NCBI GenBank assembly: GCA_000720805.1
Contig: JODI01000087.1
Span: 1 to 32,887 of the forward strand
Source: Streptomyces violaceoruber
Lineage (GTDB): Bacteria > Actinomycetota > Actinomycetes > Streptomycetales > Streptomycetaceae
DNA: 32,887 bases
Reading direction: 5' to 3'
Shown: positions 31,302 through 32,887 of the stretch, piece after piece
Numbering within the stretch: the first letter of the stretch is position 1
How the letters are laid out: each line of letters begins with the position of its first letter
The notes under the pieces: model-generated
Told to the model about the DNA's origin: nothing
The model's database searches: none
What the model saw: only the letters and a program-made list of their open reading frames with translations
Made by a program: the position numbers and the translations under genes

Positions 31302-31971
31302 GGGGCTCCCTGAACATCGTGCACACAATGTGACTGCCCGACCGTACCGGGCGTACGGGGGGAACGTCTCGGGGGTGGCCAGGGGTTCCGGCGGCAGGGC
31401 GGGGGTGCGAGGCCGTGGCGCGGGGGGTGCGGGAGCGGCAGCGCGGGGCGTGCGGGGCCGAAGACTCCTGGCCTCCGGCCGTGCTTGTGGCCTCCGGCCC
31501 CGGCTTCTGTCTCCGGCCCCGGCCCCATCGCCTTCGACCCCGGCCCCGGCTTCTGCCTCCGGCCCCGGCCCCATCGCCTCCGGCTAGGGGATCTTGAGCC
31601 CCGGGCTTCGGTCCCGCCCTGCTCCCGCTCACTCCGGCCTTGGCTGCGCCGGCCCTGCTCCGGGCCCCGGCTCCTTGGTCGCCGGCCCCTTCGTCTTCGG
31701 CCAGGGGATCTTGGGCCCCGCCCCGCTCCCGCCCGCTCCGGCCCCGGCTCCGCCGGCCCCTCCCGGCTCCGCCGGCCCCGGTCCGGGGCAAGGGCCGTCG
31801 CCCCGCCCTCAGCTCCGTCGGCCCCGGTCTCGCCCCCGGCTTCGCTCCTTCGCCCCGGCTCCGTGGCTTCGGTCACGGTCACGGCCGGGGTCGGCTACGG
31901 TACCGACCTTGCGGTCTCGTGGCCGCCGCACCGAAGAAACCCCGTGACCGGCACCGACGGCACCGGAGACA
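31302..31971. other. Repetitive GC-rich spacer upstream of the regulator
   Basis: About 670 nt with no convincing gene. It is built from CCGGCCCCGG-type units. A 46-bp tandem duplication lies at 31494-31585. AGGGGATCTTG followed by GGCCCC or GAGCCCC occurs at 31586 and 31703, 117 bp apart, marking a longer diverged duplication. Open frames on both strands are low-complexity and lack ribosome binding sites. Confidence 0.7.
31494..31585. repeat. 46-bp tandem duplication
   Basis: Units 31494-31539 and 31540-31585 differ at only about five positions. Both contain GGCCCCGGCTTCTG and GGCCCCATCGCC. They are non-coding. Confidence 0.85.
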
Positions 31972-31980
31972 ATGGACCCC

Positions 31981-32822
31981 GTGCGCTATCGCATCCTCGG
32001 CACCACCCAGGCATTCCGTCCCGACGGTACGACCGTCCCGGTCGGCGGAGCGCGGCTGCGCGCGCTGCTGACCGTGCTCGCCCTGCGGCCCGGCCGCCCC
32101 GTCCCCGCGAACTTCCTGGTGGACGAGGTGTGGGACGGCGACCCGCCCGCCGACGCGACGGGCGCGCTGCAGGCCTTGGTGGGCCGGCTGCGCCGGACGC
32201 TCGGCGCGGACGCGGTCGCCTCGACGGACGGCGGCTACCGCCTCACCGCCGCACCGGACGACATCGACCTGCACCGCTTCGAGCGGCTGGCCGGCGACGG
32301 CACCCGCGCGCTGGCGGACGACGATCCCGAGAAGGCGGCCGGCGTCCTCGACGACGCCCTCGCCCTGTGGGCCGGCCCAGCCCTCGCCGACCTCCCCGAC
32401 CGCACCGCCGAGGCGGCCCGCTGGGAGACCCGGCGCCTCGACGTGCTGCGCGCCCGCCACACCGCCGCCCTCGCCCTCGGCCACGCCGACCAGTCCCTGC
32501 CCGAACTGACCGCCCTGTGCGACGCCCACCCCCTCGACGAGTCCCTCCAGGCCCTCCGCCTGCGCGCCCTGCGCGACACGGGCCGCACAGCCCAGGCCCT
32601 CGCCGCGTACGAGGACGTACGGCAGTTGCTGGCGGAGCGACTCGGGGCGGACCCGGGGCCCGAACTGCGAGCCCTGCACGGCGAGTTGCTGCATGCCCCG
32701 TCGGATCGCAACGGCGCCCCTCACGTACCGTCGGCTTCCGGTCCCGGCCCGCACGCCCCAACCGCTCCCGCTCCCCGCTCGCATGCCCCCTCGGGTCCCG
32801 ACCGCGGCCCGCACGTCCCGAC
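31981..32822 (+). CDS. BTAD/SARP-type transcriptional regulator (3' end missing)
   Basis: The N-terminal part of an AfsR/SARP-family regulator. An OmpR-type winged helix spans about 1-90 (RYRILGTTQAFRPDG, LRALLTVLALRPGRPV, LVDEVWDGDPP, LRRTLG...GGYRL). The bacterial transcriptional activation domain (BTAD, TPR-like helices) spans about 95-240 (HRFERLAGDGTRAL, DLPDRTAEAARWETRRLDVL, ERLGADPGPELRALHGELL). A Pro/His-rich linker then runs into the contig end. Larger members continue with NB-ARC and TPR domains, so the missing part may be large. GTG31981 is preferred: family members begin (M)RYRILGTT and GACAAT sits as a -10 seven bases before it. ATG31972 with GGAGA is the alternative. Residues encoded after 32822 (CLLYTSPSPRD) are adapter. 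Confidence 0.88.
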
Positions 32823-32887
32823 CTGTCTCTTATACACATCTCCGAGCCCACGAGACTAAGGCGAATATCGTATGCCGTCTTCTGCTT
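32823..32887. other. Sequencing adapter (Nextera i7/P7), not genomic
   Basis: 32823-32841 is the reverse complement of the Tn5 mosaic end, 32842-32856 the read-2 overhang, 32857-32864 the index TAAGGCGA (reverse complement of the index at the left end) and 32865-32887 the P7 primer with one mismatch (A at 32867 where C is expected). Same library, same adapter, opposite end. Confidence 0.99.

Noticed and set aside
31298..31882. Arg/Pro/Gly-rich protein upstream of the site-2 protease gene (or a long protease N-terminus)
   Set aside because: It is a low-complexity translation of duplicated GC-rich DNA. A good ribosome binding site and a normal start occur at 31301.

Overview
This looks like one assembled contig from a high-GC Gram-positive actinomycete, almost certainly Streptomyces. 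The GC content is very high, with G/C at nearly every third codon position. GTG starts are common, and there are several probable leaderless genes (a TANNNT -10 box about 7 nt before the start codon), Tat signals, actinobacterial lipoproteins, an F420-linked oxidoreductase, a SARP/AfsR-type regulator and an iron box of the DmdR/IdeR type. Both ends carry untrimmed Illumina Nextera i7 adapter (1-60 and 32823-32887), so only 61-32822 is genomic.

Region by region. (1) 191-6049: a carbohydrate uptake operon with a lipoprotein binding protein, two permeases and a large secreted clan-A-like glycoside hydrolase with C-terminal carbohydrate-binding modules. It has no ATPase of its own and ends at a strong hairpin. 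(2) 6099-9880: two ribosome-acting genes in tandem, the ribosome-splitting GTPase HflX and an antibiotic-resistance-type ABC-F ATPase. Each has its own long structured leader. The ABC-F leader has a promoter, a possible leaderless 4-codon ORF, a 16-nt periodic motif and a hairpin that buries its Shine-Dalgarno sequence. (3) 9907-19052: stand-alone metabolic and housekeeping genes: a MazG-like pyrophosphohydrolase, DoxX, a SnoaL-like protein, an aldo/keto reductase under a textbook MerR-type promoter, an SDR, Tat-exported PhoD, a Gfo/Idh oxidoreductase, a Bcr/CflA exporter, and a serine hydrolase apparently started at CTG. (4) 19266-19699: about 13 degenerate 33-bp tandem repeats directly in front of a leaderless Rsm22-type methyltransferase gene. 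(5) 20736-22293: a TetR regulator with a perfect operator over its promoter, then a small prim-pol-like protein. (6) 22324-26696: an iron-controlled efeO-efeB-efeU ferrous iron/haem-peroxidase uptake operon extended by a fourth gene for an unrecognised lipoprotein, with clustered iron boxes upstream. (7) 26841-31301: a short PhzF-like isomerase, methionine aminopeptidase, two small conserved proteins, a SIS-like protein, NADPH:F420 oxidoreductase and a site-2 protease-like membrane peptidase. (8) 31302-32822: a GC-rich repetitive spacer and the 5' part of a BTAD/SARP-type regulator cut off by the contig end.

The most interesting unit is the hflX/ABC-F pair. Both products act on antibiotic-stalled ribosomes, and both genes sit behind long leaders that look like translation-sensing control regions. 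The strongest regulatory calls are the MerR-type promoter at 11545-11575, the TetR operator at 20784-20798 and the iron boxes at 26658-26696. No tRNA, rRNA, CRISPR array, phage or insertion sequence was seen.
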